From the NCBI RefSeq assembly GCF_002954615.1, contig NZ_MSCJ01000001.1, positions 1,612,001 to 1,676,000 on the forward strand: 64,000 nucleotides of DNA, read 5' to 3'. Each line of letters starts with the position of its first letter. The first letter of the stretch is position 1. The notes under the pieces are model-generated. The model was not told where the DNA came from. It saw only the letters and a program-made list of their open reading frames with translations, and ran no database searches. A program made the position numbers and the translations under genes. This DNA is from Photobacterium angustum. Lineage in GTDB: Bacteria; Pseudomonadota; Gammaproteobacteria; Enterobacterales; Vibrionaceae. Positions 18,901 to 28,962 of the stretch are shown here, one piece after another.

Positions 18901-20432
18901 GAAATCGCACGTAGTTGACGACCATGATCAATCAATTCACGGGCTTTGTTACTTGCGTTTGCGCGATCTACAGCACCTGCAATAGTGGTAATGATCGCTA
19001 AGCCTTTATCAAACTGTTGCGCCGCCGCTGACGACATATCCAGTTTGTGTTTAAGGGCTAATAACGCTGTTGTTTGGGTATCTTGCTGCTGTTTAAGTTG
19101 CGCAAGATACGGTGGCGCTTGATCAGGTAGCATTTGATGATCGCCAGACAAATCACGTGCTTTTTCTAATGCCTGTACCGCTTGTTGGTACTGCAATGCA
19201 CGGGTTTGCTGCATATCTAATGCTTGCTGGTAATCGGCTAACTGGGTTTTTAAGCTATCAACTTCTTCTTCCGTTAGCTGTGATTGTTCTTCGGCAATCG
19301 CAAGTTGCTCTGCCGCTTCTTCAACCACCATGACCTGCTCTTCAAGACGCTCAGTTAGCTCTTCAAGATCTTCTTTGTAACGCTCGATTTTCTCAGCTTG
19401 ACGAACAGCGGTTTGTACTAGCTGTAGGTGATCCGATGCTGCTTGATGATCTTGCTCTAACGCGCCTTCTTGCTCAGTCAATTCATCCAGCTCTGCGGTC
19501 ATGTTATTAAACGTAGACTGCTGATCGATTAAGGTTTGGCGTGAGCCCATTAGCTCACCACGTAAGCTTAATGTTTGCTCTAGCTTCTTCTGACGCTCGT
19601 TAGCATGACGCATATAATCGGCAGCAACATAGTTCGTTGCTTCTGAGATCAAATGCTTAAACAAATCACGGTCACGCTGAGTCAGCTTGATCGCTTCTAA
19701 TGTCGAACGGTTTTCACGCAGTGCTGCTTCCATATCTTGGAAGGCTTTTTTAACACCGGTGTTGTGCGGTAATAGGTAATCACGTAATGAACGTGTGATC
19801 GCACTAGAAATACCACCGTATAGCGATGCTTCAATTAAGCGGTAGAACTTAGAACGATCTTGGCTGTTACGTAATTTCTTCGGTAACACGCCCATTTCAA
19901 ACATTTGAACGTGGTAATCAGTTACCGAGTTAAATGCTTTAAATTGCACGCCTTCATATTGTGAAACAATGTCTTTAACATCATTAAGCTGGCGAACACG
20001 CGCTTGATTTTCTGATAGTGTTTCAATTAACACATCAGTTGGTTTGATGTTTGAAGGCAAGCCTTGAATTAAGAAAGGTTTAATATCGACTTTCTTATCA
20101 CGACCCGCGACTTGCTGTAATTTTACAGCAAAGATAATGCGTTGCTTCTTCGAGTTAACCACATCAAGCGCAGCATAACAGGCACCCGGCTTCAATTTAC
20201 CGTGAAGACCTTTATCGCGTGAGGCATTTGAGCTTCCCGCTTCCGTTGTATTTCGGAAGTGAAGTAGGCTTTGATCAGGAATGAGTGTGGTAATGAAAGC
20301 AGCCATGGTTGTTGACTTACCTGCACCGTTACCACCTGAAAGCGTTGTCACCAAATTATCAATATCAAAGGTACGTGCAAAGAAGCCGTTCCAGTTGACC
20401 ATGGTGAGCGATTGATACTTACCGCGTTCCAT
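15969..20432 (-). CDS. mukB: MukB, chromosome condensin SMC-like ATPase
   Basis: Encodes 1487 residues, the usual MukB length. The N-terminal head has Walker [12 protein letters not shown] near residue 35. Two long coiled-coil arms (about 250-650 and 850-1100) rich in Glu, Gln, Leu and Arg flank a hinge at about 680-800. The C-terminal head carries the signature [11 protein letters not shown] and Walker [13 protein letters not shown]. MukB dimers with MukE and MukF extrude DNA loops and organise the chromosome. The start ATG shares one base with the mukE stop (TAATG), so translation is coupled. Confidence 0.98.
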   Translation of the reverse strand: MERGKYQSLTMVNWNGFFARTFDIDNLVTTLSGGNGAGKSTTMAAFITTLIPDQSLLHFRNTTEAGSSNASRDKGLHGKLKPGACYAALDVVNSKKQRIIFAVKLQQVAGRDKKVDIKPFLIQGLPSNIKPTDVLIETLSENQARVRQLNDVKDIVSQYEGVQFKAFNSVTDYHVQMFEMGVLPKKLRNSQDRSKFYRLIEASLYGGISSAITRSLRDYLLPHNTGVKKAFQDMEAALRENRSTLEAIKLTQRDRDLFKHLISEATNYVAADYMRHANERQKKLEQTLSLRGELMGSRQTLIDQQSTFNNMTAELDELTEQEGALEQDHQAASDHLQLVQTAVRQAEKIERYKEDLEELTERLEEQVMVVEEAAEQLAIAEEQSQLTEEEVDSLKTQLADYQQALDMQQTRALQYQQAVQALEKARDLSGDHQMLPDQAPPYLAQLKQQQDTQTTALLALKHKLDMSSAAAQQFDKGLAIITTIAGAVDRANASNKARELIDHGRQLRAISDRGEQLKAQYRDLERSVRSQRQALELAETYTKKFATTLDSELALVEEQARHEATLESLEQDQATLVEQRNDMRHDEQRLVSRIATLESQAPTWIAASDALEKLAEQANAELSSSQAVMDAMQLTLDNEREASRQRDELAARKKQLDADIERLAQPGGSDDSRLRGLADTLGGTLLSEVYDDITIDDAPYFSAMYGPARHAIIVPDLSGIKEKLVSLDDCPDDLYIIEGDADSFDDSGFDVDELEDAVCVHLNDRQLRYSRFPEMPLFGRAAREQRLEFLRDEKDQVVEDHAKASFDSQKLQRLYQSFNSFVATHMSVAFNPDPEVELKQARDQRNQIARQLSESQAQEQQQRSQLAAAREGLALLGKLNPVVTLLEDDTLIARFEEVEQQLSQMDEARNYLDRHGKALAELETLVSALDADPEQFDALQADYEAADKKLQELKTLIFAVADLAERRHYFSYADAVELLSKSSELNEQLKAKLATAEQARGRSRESLKQARAQANQYNQLMASLKSSHQAKMETVQEFERELQELGVRADVEAEERARIRRDELNERLHSSRSRRSQLEKSTTSIELEMKSLVKRLRKVGKDYQDFRKLVVNAKAGWCAVLRLARESDVERRLHRREMAYMSADELRSLSDKALGSLRLAVADNEDLRDALRASEDVTRPERKVLFYIVVYQHLRERIRHDIIRTDDPVEAIEEMEAELGRLTEELTAREQRLAISSDSVANIIRKTIQREQNRIRMLNQGLQSIGFGQVNGVRLNVKVRDTHESLLAGLVENKDQHNDLFGNNRLSFSEAIAKLFQRLNPHIDMGQRSPQILGEELLDYRNYLELSIEVNRGTDGWLQAESGALSTGEAIGTGQAILLMVVQSWEEESRRLRGKDIIPCRLLFLDEAARLDGKSIATLFELCERLDMQLLIAAPENISPEKGTTYKLVRKIFKDREHVHVVGLRGFGNTPKIADPIQTVLDIDTVE

Positions 20433-21175
20433 TAAATACTACTCTCCTGTTCCACTTGTTGTGCATCTGCATTTTCAAGTGATTCTTGACTGTCTTGTTC
20501 GATATCGTCGAGCAAACTTGATTGGCTTGGTTCTTGATGATGCACGACTGCTTCACCGTCACGGATCAAGCGTAACTGCGCTTCACGCATATCATCACCC
20601 GTTCGTACATCAGCACCAAAACGGAATACCGCTTCACTAATACGGAATTTACCGTGATCACCAATTGGAATTAACATCCCAATACGTCGTAAACGACGCA
20701 ATGATGTTTTCACTTTATCGAACAGTTTTTCACGATCAAGATCTGAACCTGTTGCGCGGTTAGTGACTAATTTCATTAGCTTTTGTTCATCAGCTAATGT
20801 TACTAATTCGTCAAATAACTCTTGGTTGGTAAAAATACCTTCGTGCGCTAAACGCTCTGGGCTTAGGTAAAGGAAACACAACACTTTACCTACCAGCATG
20901 TCGATTTCTGATAATACAGAACGACCAATCAATGAGGTTGAACGTGGGCGAAGGTATAAAAAGCCTTCTGGCGCACGGACTAATTCCGCATTATAACGCT
21001 TGTAAAACATGCCGAGTTCTTGTTCAAATTCGATCAAAAAGGCATGGTTATCTAAATCTTCACTAGAAATATGGCGACCTGAACGGAGCGCGTTATCCAG
21101 TGCGGGGAAAAGTGGATTAGCAATCGCTTTTGCTAAATTTTCCGGCATGAATTCTTCAATATTTGTCAATGACAT
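20432..21175 (-). CDS. mukE: MukE, condensin subunit
   Basis: Encodes 247 residues from the ATG at 21175. That start gives [17 protein letters not shown], matching known MukE N-termini; an upstream start would add 19 residues overlapping further into mukF. Conserved stretches include [34 protein letters not shown] and [13 protein letters not shown]. MukE is a winged-helix protein that binds MukF and modulates the MukB ATPase. An acidic tail after about residue 205 is typical. The gene overlaps mukF by 20 bases and mukB by one. Confidence 0.96.
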   Translation of the reverse strand: MSLTNIEEFMPENLAKAIANPLFPALDNALRSGRHISSEDLDNHAFLIEFEQELGMFYKRYNAELVRAPEGFLYLRPRSTSLIGRSVLSEIDMLVGKVLCFLYLSPERLAHEGIFTNQELFDELVTLADEQKLMKLVTNRATGSDLDREKLFDKVKTSLRRLRRIGMLIPIGDHGKFRISEAVFRFGADVRTGDDMREAQLRLIRDGEAVVHHQEPSQSSLLDDIEQDSQESLENADAQQVEQESSI

Positions 21176-22478
21176 GAGCTTGTACCTTGGCTCCGTATTC
21201 GTTAATTGCTTCCCAATCCGGCTGAATTGCATTGAAGTCAGCCTCTGAGTATCCCATTCTTACTGCTTGATCAATCACGATTCTTGCCAAATCAAAATGC
21301 TGGGCAAATGGGTGTTGAGCCAAATAATCTTTGAGCAGTGAGCTTAGGTTGATGGGTGCGCCTGTAGCTTTATGCGCTTTTAGCATTGCTGCAACTTTTT
21401 CAGCCAATATATCATTAACTAAGTCGAGCTCTTCAAATTCCATCTCAGCAGGAACAATACCTGTTACTTCATCGTCACGAAGCACTAATGCTTCATCACG
21501 CATGTCTAATAAACGTTCAGCGTCTGCATAGGTCAATAACCATGGCGCATCAAAATAATCAGTAACCGACTGGCGTAAACGCTGACTAAATGCACGGTTC
21601 TTGTCCATGTCTATCGCGGTACGAATAAACTTATGGACATGGCGATCGTAGCCAATCCATAAATCAATCGCTTGCTGACCCCAACTGATAATGCGATCCA
21701 GTTTTGCTTGAAGGATATAAACCATCCCATCAACATAATCTAAATCATCACGACCTTGTGTGGATTCTTGAATCGTCAGTAACTGCGTTTGTAGCTGATC
21801 GCCTGCCGCTTGTAGTGTGTCTTGAAGCTCTTTTAACGTCGCTGACGTTTCATCAAGTAACTGTTCACAACTACTGATTGCTGCGCGCCAGTCTTGGTTT
21901 AGCAATTCAGCAATATCGACTTTAACTTGCTGCTGTTGCTCATCCATGGTGCGCTGGTTTAAATCAATGCGATCGAATATTTCAGCTACTGAGTATTTCA
22001 ATACGGCATGGACATTTTGACGCCAGTGTTTTTCATCACCGTCTTCTTGTGCCGCTGTTGCTGCTTTATTGATTTCGTCTGCCACCATTGCTAACTGGAT
22101 AGATAGCTTGAGCGTTGAAAACTCTCGTTGGCGAACGTAATAATCAGTAATGCCTAACGCTAATGGGCTTAAACGATAAATACTAGCGCCATCAGTTACT
22201 TCACTAGTAAAGCGTGAAATTAATCGCTGTCTTACCAATTCATTAATGGCGTTGTTGGCGCGAAATGCCAGGGTTTCTTTGGATTGGCCAAACATATCAC
22301 TTACTATGCGAAATGCGTCAACCAGTTCTCCTTCCCCTAATTCTTCATCAAAGCGATCACCGCTTAAAACGGCAATGGCTAACAAGAACGCCAGCCGTTC
22401 CGTTGGTAGGTTTAAAGCAAAGTCGTTTTGCTTTACCCAGCTAACCAACTCAGGAACCGTCTGGGTAACTTCACTCAT
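21156..22478 (-). CDS. mukF: MukF, condensin kleisin subunit
   Basis: Encodes 440 residues, the standard length. The N-terminal winged-helix dimerisation domain (about 1-115) is followed by a long helical middle region and a C-terminal domain that contacts the MukB head. Typical segments are [27 protein letters not shown] N-terminus and the EEL-D-rich [15 protein letters not shown]. As kleisin it bridges two MukB heads. It overlaps cmoM by four bases (ATGA) upstream and mukE downstream, giving a tightly packed cmoM-mukF-mukE-mukB operon as in Escherichia coli. Confidence 0.97.
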   Translation of the reverse strand: MSEVTQTVPELVSWVKQNDFALNLPTERLAFLLAIAVLSGDRFDEELGEGELVDAFRIVSDMFGQSKETLAFRANNAINELVRQRLISRFTSEVTDGASIYRLSPLALGITDYYVRQREFSTLKLSIQLAMVADEINKAATAAQEDGDEKHWRQNVHAVLKYSVAEIFDRIDLNQRTMDEQQQQVKVDIAELLNQDWRAAISSCEQLLDETSATLKELQDTLQAAGDQLQTQLLTIQESTQGRDDLDYVDGMVYILQAKLDRIISWGQQAIDLWIGYDRHVHKFIRTAIDMDKNRAFSQRLRQSVTDYFDAPWLLTYADAERLLDMRDEALVLRDDEVTGIVPAEMEFEELDLVNDILAEKVAAMLKAHKATGAPINLSSLLKDYLAQHPFAQHFDLARIVIDQAVRMGYSEADFNAIQPDWEAINEYGAKVQAHVIDKY

Positions 22479-23308
22479 CCCTTGTCCTTATTGCTGTTAT
22501 TAGAGTTTGTCGTTGTGATGTGCGTTTCTTTCGCAAAAGGCTTACGGGCATACACATGAATATAACGCCCCAACGACAAAAACGGCTCTTGACGGCAAAG
22601 CTTCTGCTCCATCTCAAGAACCTGTTCAAAACTGTAGTCACCTACCATATGAGTCTGAATATAATCATGGAAGGTGCGAACACCTGTTTTACCCATGATT
22701 TCAAATCCTGCATCGGTTAGGCACTGATAAACATCTTCTGGTTTTATCCCTTGCTGCGGCTGTAATTTAAAGCGCTTACGATGCGGCATTCCTTGCTCAA
22801 TATGAGTCAAGTTGCCACAAATTAAGTTTTTAAACAGTAGACCGTTGTAGTTATAAAACATCACGGAAATTGCACCGCCAGGTTTCACATTGTGTAATAG
22901 ACCAGTAAGTACCTCGATTGGTTCAGCTAACCATTCCATTACTGCATGAAATAAAATTAAATCGACAGGTTCAGGTATGAACTCGCCAATTTCCTGTACA
23001 GGACAATGCACTAAACGATATTGCTCAAGCAAACCGTTTTTAGCAATTTCTTGTTGAGCTAATGTCAACATTTCGCTAGAAAGATCACATAACGTTACTT
23101 GATGTCCAAGTGATGCAATTTTTTGTGACAATTGCCCAATACCTCCCCCTGCATCTAATACAGTAAGAGGTGATACACTGCTAAGCGAGGTAAGAATTTG
23201 TTCAATATCTTGCCAAACGACAGTTTGTCGAATTTGCCCTTTTGCTGTGCCATATATGTTTTCAGCGAACTTTTGCGCTAAATCATCAAAATTTCGGTCT
23301 TTGATCAC
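22475..23308 (-). CDS. cmoM: CmoM, tRNA 5-carboxymethoxyuridine methyltransferase
   Basis: Encodes 277 residues. The SAM-binding Rossmann fold is seen in [13 protein letters not shown] (about 50-62) and the acidic CDLSSEML that follows. The N-terminal [17 protein letters not shown] matches CmoM (formerly SmtA). The enzyme methylates cmo5U34 to mcmo5U in tRNAs that read wobble codons. The start is a GTG at 23308, supported by the N-terminal match though its ribosome site is weak. Location before mukF is the classic arrangement. The C-terminus is somewhat longer than in Escherichia coli, with a Thr/Asn-rich tail. Confidence 0.93.
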   Translation of the reverse strand: MIKDRNFDDLAQKFAENIYGTAKGQIRQTVVWQDIEQILTSLSSVSPLTVLDAGGGIGQLSQKIASLGHQVTLCDLSSEMLTLAQQEIAKNGLLEQYRLVHCPVQEIGEFIPEPVDLILFHAVMEWLAEPIEVLTGLLHNVKPGGAISVMFYNYNGLLFKNLICGNLTHIEQGMPHRKRFKLQPQQGIKPEDVYQCLTDAGFEIMGKTGVRTFHDYIQTHMVGDYSFEQVLEMEQKLCRQEPFLSLGRYIHVYARKPFAKETHITTTNSNNSNKDKG

Positions 23309-23427
23309 GGCTGCTTTACGTTATGATAGCGAATCTAAAAAGTGACTCATTTTCTCACAAGCAGTAAAGGAATAAAGGCTTGTGATGCTTTTTCAAGCTC
23401 AACTGCTGAAATTTCGGACTACATTTC

Positions 23428-24255
23428 ATGTTTGAATTAAAAAAATTAATCGCAACACTCCTTATGCCCCTCCCAGCACTGCTGATCATTGGGGTTATTG
23501 GATTACTGGTTCTATGGTTTACACGTAAGAAAAAACTGGCTTCGGGAATTATTGCATTCTCTTTTTTAGGTATTTTTGCCGTCTCTTTTCAGCCTGTTTC
23601 TACAAGTTTACTGCGACCATTAGAGCAACAATACCCCGCTTTTGTCGGCTCATCTAAACCTGTCGATTTTGTTATGGTGCTCGGAAATAGCCATGTGATC
23701 GATAAAACGTTTCCCATCACCTCTGAAATTTCACGAACTGCATTAATGCGTTTAGTTGAAGGCATACGTATTGCTCGAATGTACCCAGGGTCTAAAATAA
23801 TCCTCTCCGGTTACGGTGGTGGAACCAATATCAGTCATGCTCGTATGATGGCTAAAGTTGCCCTAGCATTGGGTGTGAATAAGTCGGATATTCTGTTATT
23901 AGAAACAGCTAAAGACACATGGGAAGAAGCCCATCAAGCTGCTTCTGTTGTTGGTAGTAAAAGCCTAGTGCTTGTCACTTCTGCCAGCCATATGCCAAGG
24001 GCTATGTATGAATTTCATCAAGCGGGACTGAATCCAATTCCAGCGCCGACTAACTTTTTAGCGACGAACAAAATTAAACAGCCTTGGATGCGCTACGCCC
24101 CAAGCTCACAGTTTTTAAACCAAACTGAACGTTATTGGCATGAAAAACTAGGAAGTTTATGGCAACAATTACGTACCTTTCTTGCAAACCATAAAGAACC
24201 TAGCACTAATGAAAACAATCAAGATAGTGCAGATGCATTAACAGTTGCAGGCTAA
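23428..24255 (+). CDS. elyC: ElyC, envelope biogenesis factor (DUF218)
   Basis: Encodes 275 residues. Two N-terminal hydrophobic helices (about 8-28 and 35-55) anchor the protein, followed by the DUF218 fold with FVMVLGNSHVIDK, RMYPGSKIILSGYGG and LVTSASHMPRAMYEF. ElyC (YcbC) is needed for peptidoglycan precursor metabolism at low temperature and affects lipid carrier use. It is divergent from cmoM, as in Escherichia coli, which supports orthology. About 15 C-terminal residues rich in Asn and Glu look dispensable. A terminator follows. Confidence 0.92.
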   Translation: MFELKKLIATLLMPLPALLIIGVIGLLVLWFTRKKKLASGIIAFSFLGIFAVSFQPVSTSLLRPLEQQYPAFVGSSKPVDFVMVLGNSHVIDKTFPITSEISRTALMRLVEGIRIARMYPGSKIILSGYGGGTNISHARMMAKVALALGVNKSDILLLETAKDTWEEAHQAASVVGSKSLVLVTSASHMPRAMYEFHQAGLNPIPAPTNFLATNKIKQPWMRYAPSSQFLNQTERYWHEKLGSLWQQLRTFLANHKEPSTNENNQDSADALTVAG

Positions 24256-24599
24256 AGCTTAACAAACTCTCTTATCGCCCAGTAAATCATTACTGGGCTT
24301 TATTTTGCCAACGCCACTCGCCTTTCTTTTATCTCTCTGATTAGTCTTCGATATATTGCCACACAACTATAAATAGCTAAAAACCACATATAACTAAAAG
24401 ATATATATATAAAACAATTGAGCTAAAAAAAGTCATAAAAAATGTATCTGAAAAAAGCGTTAGCCACTATGATTCTCCTCCAATGAGAAACAATGATTGC
24501 TTAACATTTTAATTCCTAAATTTCACAAGCATCAGTTTATTTAACTGCAAATTATTGCTTTCTTATTTTTATTATATTGATAAATTAAAGGTTAGCAGT
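24256..24599. other. Intergenic region upstream of tcyP
   Basis: After the elyC terminator the region is AT-rich with no coding sequence. It holds a run of alternating AT near 24400 and must contain the tcyP promoter, but I could not place a specific operator. Confidence 0.5.
24277..24306 (+). terminator. Terminator after elyC
   Basis: An 8-bp perfect stem, GCCCAGTA with TACTGGGC, has a six-base loop (24277-24298) and is followed by TTTATTTTG. Confidence 0.75.
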
Positions 24600-25988
24600 A
24601 TGTATCAAATTATAAATTTAGCCGTATTTACGCTACTGATCGCCTTGTTGATTAAGCAACAGCGTACAGATAGTACCCTGTCAAAACGCGTTTTTACCGG
24701 ATTAATTCTTGGTGTCTTATTTGGCGCCTCCCTACAATGGTTATATCACCCACAAACTCCTGTCGTTAGTGACACCCTTGAGTACATTAATATTGTAGGG
24801 GCAGGCTATATCAGCCTTTTAAAAATGATTGTTATGCCACTCATTATGGTTTCTATCATTGGTGCAATTATTAAGGTGAAGGATTCAAGTTCGCTGGGCA
24901 AAATATCATTTCTCACCATAGGTATTTTATTAGCAACAACAGCAGTCTCTGCTTTAATCGGCATAATGATCACTAACCTATTTGGTTTAACTGCTGATGG
25001 TATTGTAGAAGGTGCGCGAGAAATAGCCCGTGGCGAAGCATTACAAACACGCTTGGGTAGTATTGCGAATGTGTCGTTTGCAGACATGATAATTTCATTT
25101 TTCCCTTCTAATCCTTTTGCTGATTTAGCGGGTACTCGTCCTACTTCGACTATTGCAGTGGTAATTTTTTCTGCATTTGTTGGCATGGCTGGCTTAACCG
25201 TAATTAAAACAAACCCAGAGTTAGGCGCTAGCTTCGAAAAGTTTGTTAATGTTGCCCAAGAAATTGTTCGTACATTAGTACGTATGGTTTTGAGCTTAAC
25301 ACCTTACGGTGTGATGGCATTAATGACGAAAGTGGTTGCTGGTTCGAACTACGACGATATTTTAAGTTTACTGAATTTTGTTATCGCATCTTATATTGGC
25401 CTTGGGCTAATTCTGGTATTGCATCTCGTACTCGTTAGCTTTGTTGGGGTCAATCCTCTGCGCTTTTTCAAGAAGATTTTACCAGTACTGACGTTTGCTT
25501 TTACCTCGCGTTCAAGTGCCGGCACAATTCCGTTAAACATTGATGCTCAAGTAAAGTCACTAGGCAATGGCGATGCGGTTGCTAACTTCTCAGCTTCCTT
25601 TGGCGCTACGATGGGTCAAAATGGTTGTGCGGGTTTATATCCAGCAATGCTTGCAGTAATGATTGCGCCTACAGTGGGCATTAACCCATTAGATCCAAGC
25701 TTTATGATTTCTCTTATTGCCATTGTAACTGTCAGCTCATTCGGTATTGCAGGTATTGGTGGTGGTGCGACATTTGCCGCTCTTATCGTTCTTTCAACAT
25801 TAGGTATGCCAGTTGCACTTGCAGGCTTATTAATTTCTATCGAACCTTTAATTGATATGGGAAGAACTGCAGTAAATGTTAGTGGCTCAATGACGGCAGG
25901 AACTATTACTTCTCGTATTTTAGGCTTAAATAAAACTTCTGAGATAGATAAAGGGAAACAACCAGACGTTATTGATACACATGCTTAA
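24600..25988 (+). CDS. tcyP: TcyP, sodium-coupled L-cystine symporter
   Basis: Encodes 462 residues from the ATG at 24600, which has an AAAGGTT site eight bases upstream; an earlier start would add 15 residues. It belongs to the dicarboxylate/amino acid:cation symporter family. Characteristic stretches are LLKMIVMPLIMVSIIGA, TFAFTSRSSAGTIPLNI (substrate-site serine-rich hairpin), ASFGATMGQNGCAGLYP and IDMGRTAVNVSGSMTAG. About eight transmembrane helices and two re-entrant loops are expected. It closely matches TcyP (YdjN), a cystine importer used for sulfur supply. Terminator follows at 26108. Confidence 0.93.
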   Translation: MYQIINLAVFTLLIALLIKQQRTDSTLSKRVFTGLILGVLFGASLQWLYHPQTPVVSDTLEYINIVGAGYISLLKMIVMPLIMVSIIGAIIKVKDSSSLGKISFLTIGILLATTAVSALIGIMITNLFGLTADGIVEGAREIARGEALQTRLGSIANVSFADMIISFFPSNPFADLAGTRPTSTIAVVIFSAFVGMAGLTVIKTNPELGASFEKFVNVAQEIVRTLVRMVLSLTPYGVMALMTKVVAGSNYDDILSLLNFVIASYIGLGLILVLHLVLVSFVGVNPLRFFKKILPVLTFAFTSRSSAGTIPLNIDAQVKSLGNGDAVANFSASFGATMGQNGCAGLYPAMLAVMIAPTVGINPLDPSFMISLIAIVTVSSFGIAGIGGGATFAALIVLSTLGMPVALAGLLISIEPLIDMGRTAVNVSGSMTAGTITSRILGLNKTSEIDKGKQPDVIDTHA

Positions 25989-26107
25989 ACACAATTTAGC
26001 GATGATCATTCTTGTGTTTACAAATAAAAATCACGGGTTGTTTTAATTTTTCACTATTCAATCAAAGATTACTTTTTTAGTGATAAACACCAACCTCACA
26101 TTTTAAT

Positions 26108-26149
26108 AACACTATTTATTATTTAATTTTAATAAATAGTGTTTTTTTT
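26108..26149 (+). terminator. Terminator after tcyP
   Basis: A 13-bp perfect stem (26108-26120 with 26131-26143) is followed by a run of seven T. It lies 119 bases beyond the tcyP stop, and the rest of 25989-26337 holds only the CRP-like site and promoter region of hpf. Confidence 0.75.
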
Positions 26150-26256
26150 ATTCTTATTCGATAAGAAATTTATTATTAACTATTAGCATCACAATTATTT
26201 GCTTATAAAGCAATCAATAATCTCTTCGTTTTAACAAATGCTTTCATAATAATTAA

Positions 26257-26272
26257 TGTGACACAAATCACA
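26257..26272 (+). promoter_or_regulatory. CRP (cAMP receptor protein) consensus site before hpf
   Basis: The 16 bases TGTGACACAAATCACA form the CRP operator TGTGA-N6-TCACA with both half-sites perfect. It is centred about 73 bases upstream of the hpf start, suitable for activation in carbon-poor or stationary conditions. Confidence 0.8.
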
Positions 26273-26337
26273 TTCCATAATCATTTTTAGGTTCATCTTA
26301 TTAAGCATGAACTCCAACAAATTATGAGTAACTTATT

Positions 26338-26697
26338 ATGAGCATTAAAATTACAGCACGCGGTTTTGAACTTCCTGACTACCTAGAACAACATATTAAA
26401 GAAGCATTCTTTAAGTTTGATAAATTCAAAATTGCCTTTCAAAGCAAAGATGTATTCATGAAACTTGAAGAAGGTCGTAACTTTACTGTTGAGATTGCAA
26501 CTAAATCTAACTTAGGCAAAATCGATGCCTCAGGTGAAGCAAATGAGCTTATTGATGCATTTAACGAAGCATTTGATCGTTTAGAGCGTCAAATCATTAA
26601 ACATAAAGAAAAACCACAAGCTCACCTAAGTGAAAAAGCACAAAAAGAAAAAGCTCACTTAATTAAAGAAGAAGACGAAACACTAGCAAATCTATAA
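26338..26697 (+). CDS. hpf: HPF/RaiA-type ribosome hibernation factor
   Basis: Encodes 119 residues. The beta-alpha-beta-beta-beta-alpha fold of the S30AE family is recognisable: KITARGFELPDYLEQHI, FTVEIATKSNLGKIDASG and ELIDAFNEAFDRLERQI, then a charged Lys/Glu tail of about 25 residues. Short HPF and RaiA proteins bind the decoding site of the 30S subunit and make 70S or 100S inactive ribosomes in stationary phase. Which of the two it is cannot be decided here; the tail is RaiA-like. A perfect CRP-like site upstream suggests nutrient control. Confidence 0.9.
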   Translation: MSIKITARGFELPDYLEQHIKEAFFKFDKFKIAFQSKDVFMKLEEGRNFTVEIATKSNLGKIDASGEANELIDAFNEAFDRLERQIIKHKEKPQAHLSEKAQKEKAHLIKEEDETLANL

Positions 26698-26715
26698 TTT
26701 GTCTTTAGTATTAAG

Positions 26716-26758
26716 AGCAGTCACTGAATTCTCACCCACTATTTCAGTGACTGCTTTT
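26716..26758 (+). terminator. Terminator after hpf
   Basis: A 13-bp perfect stem (26716-26728 with 26743-26755) has a 14-base loop and is followed by a short T run. Confidence 0.8.
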
Positions 26759-26870
26759 CAATATAGGTAATAGAAATATCTATATTCCTCATTTCTTACT
26801 CCGTTATATGCCTATCTTGAATATTTTTCGTGTTAAAATAGTAAAACATCCCTAATCAAAAGATCTCTAA

Positions 26871-27107
26871 ATGAAAATTCTAGTTCGTAACCTTTCTCGA
26901 AGCACCACTGAAATCCAACTTCGTAAAATGTTTGAAGAGTTTGGCAAAGTAGGAAACTGTAACCTTGTTTTAGATGCAATTACAGGTAAGTCAAAAGGCT
27001 TTGCTTTTGTAGAAATGGACGATGAGGAACAAGCAGCTCGTGCGATGAAAGCTTTAAATGAAACGATGATAGATAACAGTCGTATTCGAGTAAAAACAGC
27101 ACAGTAA
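26871..27107 (+). CDS. Small RNA-recognition-motif (RRM) protein
   Basis: Encodes 78 residues that form a single RRM domain. RNP2 is KILVRNL at 2-8 and RNP1 is KGFAFVEM at about 44-51, with the conserved aromatic residues for RNA stacking present in RNP1. Such stand-alone RRM proteins in bacteria are thought to bind RNA and are often cold-induced, but specific targets are not known. It is monocistronic and converges with the ion channel gene. A 9-bp inverted repeat after the stop may act as terminator for either gene. Confidence 0.9.
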   Translation: MKILVRNLSRSTTEIQLRKMFEEFGKVGNCNLVLDAITGKSKGFAFVEMDDEEQAARAMKALNETMIDNSRIRVKTAQ

Positions 27108-27118
27108 TCAGTCTATCT

Positions 27119-27143
27119 AACAGGGCAGCAACATTGCCCTGTT
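27119..27143. terminator. Inverted repeat between RRM and channel genes
   Basis: AACAGGGCA (27119-27127) pairs with TGCCCTGTT (27135-27143) around a seven-base loop. It overlaps the channel gene stop codon. There is no T run on either side, so terminator function is only likely. Confidence 0.45.
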
Positions 27144-27867
27144 AGTCAACTTTATGCTGACTATTTTTATCCTTTACTCTGTAGCTATTATCTTTATAAG
27201 TAATATTAAAAGCGAAATTACTTAAAATTAAACCTATAAATATAAAATTATACATCGCATGTAATATCACTAAGGCTTTCGCATCATGTGCTATTGGTGC
27301 CATGTGCCCATACCCTATTGTTGTCGCCGTAATAAAACTAAAATATATCGCATCAAAATTTGACACTAGATTACTCACTCCACCTGTTGCTTTATATAAA
27401 ACAGCAAAACCAAAGCAGACTTCGATATAATTAATAACTAACATCAAAAATGATCGTTTTTTAGATATTGGTGGACTATAGATATCTGAAAGAAAAATGA
27501 TACTTAATAAATAAAGCAACGTTTCTAAGAGTAAATAAGATATAAATACAATTGCAAATGGGGATGATTCAAGATTGAAATTAAAGATTAAGATCGGTGT
27601 TATTAATTTAAGAATAACATAAATTTCTGAACATATTTTCCTTGCTAATAAACCAAACTTACCAGAGATATGTCGAATATACAGTCCAGGAAAAATGTAT
27701 GAGGATAGAACTAGAAAAAGTTTGAATAATCTTTCTATGCCAAATGTATTTTCTTTTTCATCATTCCAGACTTCTTTTACATGATCATTTTGGTTTTTGA
27801 TTGCGGGTTTAACATAGCGAAAGTCAATGCTCCATTGGCTTAATAATAACTTCTTAATAAATGCCAT
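27142..27867 (-). CDS. Potassium-channel-like membrane protein
   Basis: Encodes 241 residues from the ATG at 27867, which has AAGGAAGG just upstream; an earlier start is open but lacks this. Five or so hydrophobic segments are visible (about 45-60, 80-105, 110-135, 150-170 and 205-228). The pore region reads ATTIGYGHMAP with the selectivity filter TIGYG, followed by a last helix, as in two-transmembrane potassium-channel pores (Ion_trans_2). The N-terminus carries KNQNDHVKEVW and may be regulatory. The C-terminal tail is short, with no RCK or nucleotide-binding domain. Confidence 0.82.
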   Translation of the reverse strand: MAFIKKLLLSQWSIDFRYVKPAIKNQNDHVKEVWNDEKENTFGIERLFKLFLVLSSYIFPGLYIRHISGKFGLLARKICSEIYVILKLITPILIFNFNLESSPFAIVFISYLLLETLLYLLSIIFLSDIYSPPISKKRSFLMLVINYIEVCFGFAVLYKATGGVSNLVSNFDAIYFSFITATTIGYGHMAPIAHDAKALVILHAMYNFIFIGLILSNFAFNITYKDNSYRVKDKNSQHKVD

Positions 27868-27996
27868 GGATTCCTTCCTTCTTCTTTCATTAAAACCGTT
27901 AACCAAGTGACGTCAGCACTGTAACACTTATTACTTACTACTTTGTATTTAACCGATATAAAGCCTGATCTCTATTCCATTATCAAGACAAATAAA

Positions 27997-28021
27997 AAAG
28001 CCTAAACATTGTTTAGGCTTT
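27997..28021 (-). terminator. Terminator after kdsB
   Basis: An 11-bp perfect stem (27997-28007 with 28011-28021) with loop ATT; on the minus strand it is followed by a T run. It ends the msbA-lpxK-ycaR-kdsB transcript. Confidence 0.85.
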
Positions 28022-28036
28022 ACTGTTGTTGCGTTT

Positions 28037-28783
28037 TTAACCCACGATCTGACGAACTTTCTCCAGATCCTCTGGCGTATCTACCCCAGCAGGAGGCGCA
28101 TCAATCGCCACATCAACATGGATTTTCTCACCGTACCAAAGCACGCGTAATTGCTCTAGAGACTCAATCTGCTCGAGTGCACTTGGTTCCCAATTAATAT
28201 AGGTTTTGATAAAACCTGCGCGGTACGCATAAATACCAATATGACGTAGTAAATTATGGTGCACAATTCGTGGCTGTTTCGCAAAGTTATCACGATCCCA
28301 TGGAATGGATGCACGACTAAAATACAATGCATAACCATCTTTATCCGTAACAACCTTTACAGCATTTGGATTAAACACTTCATCATGGTGATCAATTTCT
28401 ACCGCTAATGTCGCCATAGGTGCGTCTTTATGCGCAATATTATCAGCAACTTGACGGATAATAGTTTCAGGAATAAGTGGCTCATCCCCTTGCACATTAA
28501 CAACAATATGATCATCCGATAATTGATATTTTTCAACCACTTCGGCTAAACGCTCAGTACCAGATTCGTGATCTGTGCGTGTTAAACACACCTCACCACC
28601 AAAACCTTTTACCACATCAACAATGCGTTGATCATCGGTTGCAACAATCACTTGATCGGCACCAGATTTTATCGCTTTCTCGTAAACCCACTGCACCATT
28701 GGCTTACCTGCAATATCTGCCAACGGTTTACCCGGTAAACGTGTAGATTGATAGCGCGCAGGTATAATAACGGTAAATGTCAT
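28037..28783 (-). CDS. kdsB: KdsB, CMP-Kdo synthetase
   Basis: Encodes 248 residues, full length. The nucleotidyltransferase N-terminus [19 protein letters not shown] binds CTP, and [11 protein letters not shown] carries the metal-binding aspartate region. The enzyme (3-deoxy-manno-octulosonate cytidylyltransferase) activates Kdo as CMP-Kdo for transfer to lipid A. Its start ATG shares one base with the ycaR stop (TAATG). It is the last gene of the msbA-lpxK-ycaR-kdsB group, all serving lipopolysaccharide core assembly. Confidence 0.97.
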   Translation of the reverse strand: MTFTVIIPARYQSTRLPGKPLADIAGKPMVQWVYEKAIKSGADQVIVATDDQRIVDVVKGFGGEVCLTRTDHESGTERLAEVVEKYQLSDDHIVVNVQGDEPLIPETIIRQVADNIAHKDAPMATLAVEIDHHDEVFNPNAVKVVTDKDGYALYFSRASIPWDRDNFAKQPRIVHHNLLRHIGIYAYRAGFIKTYINWEPSALEQIESLEQLRVLWYGEKIHVDVAIDAPPAGVDTPEDLEKVRQIVG

Positions 28784-28962
28784 TATTTAACCTCGTCAGA
28801 GCTTAACGTACGTGCTTCTGGCTCAAGTAAAACTGGAATGCCATCTTTAATAGGATAAGCTAAACGATCAAATTTACATACCAGCTCATTATTTTTTTTA
28901 TCGTAACTCAACTTGCCTTTACATACAGGACAAGCAACGATTTCAAGCAGACGGTGATCCAT
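28783..28962 (-). CDS. ycaR: YcaR, Trm112-like small protein
   Basis: Read directly from the bases: ATG at 28962 to TAA at 28783, 59 residues beginning [18 protein letters not shown]. The CPVC zinc-binding pair, a third cysteine (LVCKFDR) and the [14 protein letters not shown] segment are typical of the Trm112/UPF0434 family. In Escherichia coli the same gene lies between lpxK and kdsB. The function is not settled. It overlaps lpxK by 20 bases and kdsB by one, so its translation is coupled on both sides. Confidence 0.93.
   Translation of the reverse strand: MDHRLLEIVACPVCKGKLSYDKKNNELVCKFDRLAYPIKDGIPVLLEPEARTLSSDEVK

Noticed and set aside
24806..25186. 126-codon antisense frame inside tcyP
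   Set aside because: It is the shadow of a well-matched transporter gene.
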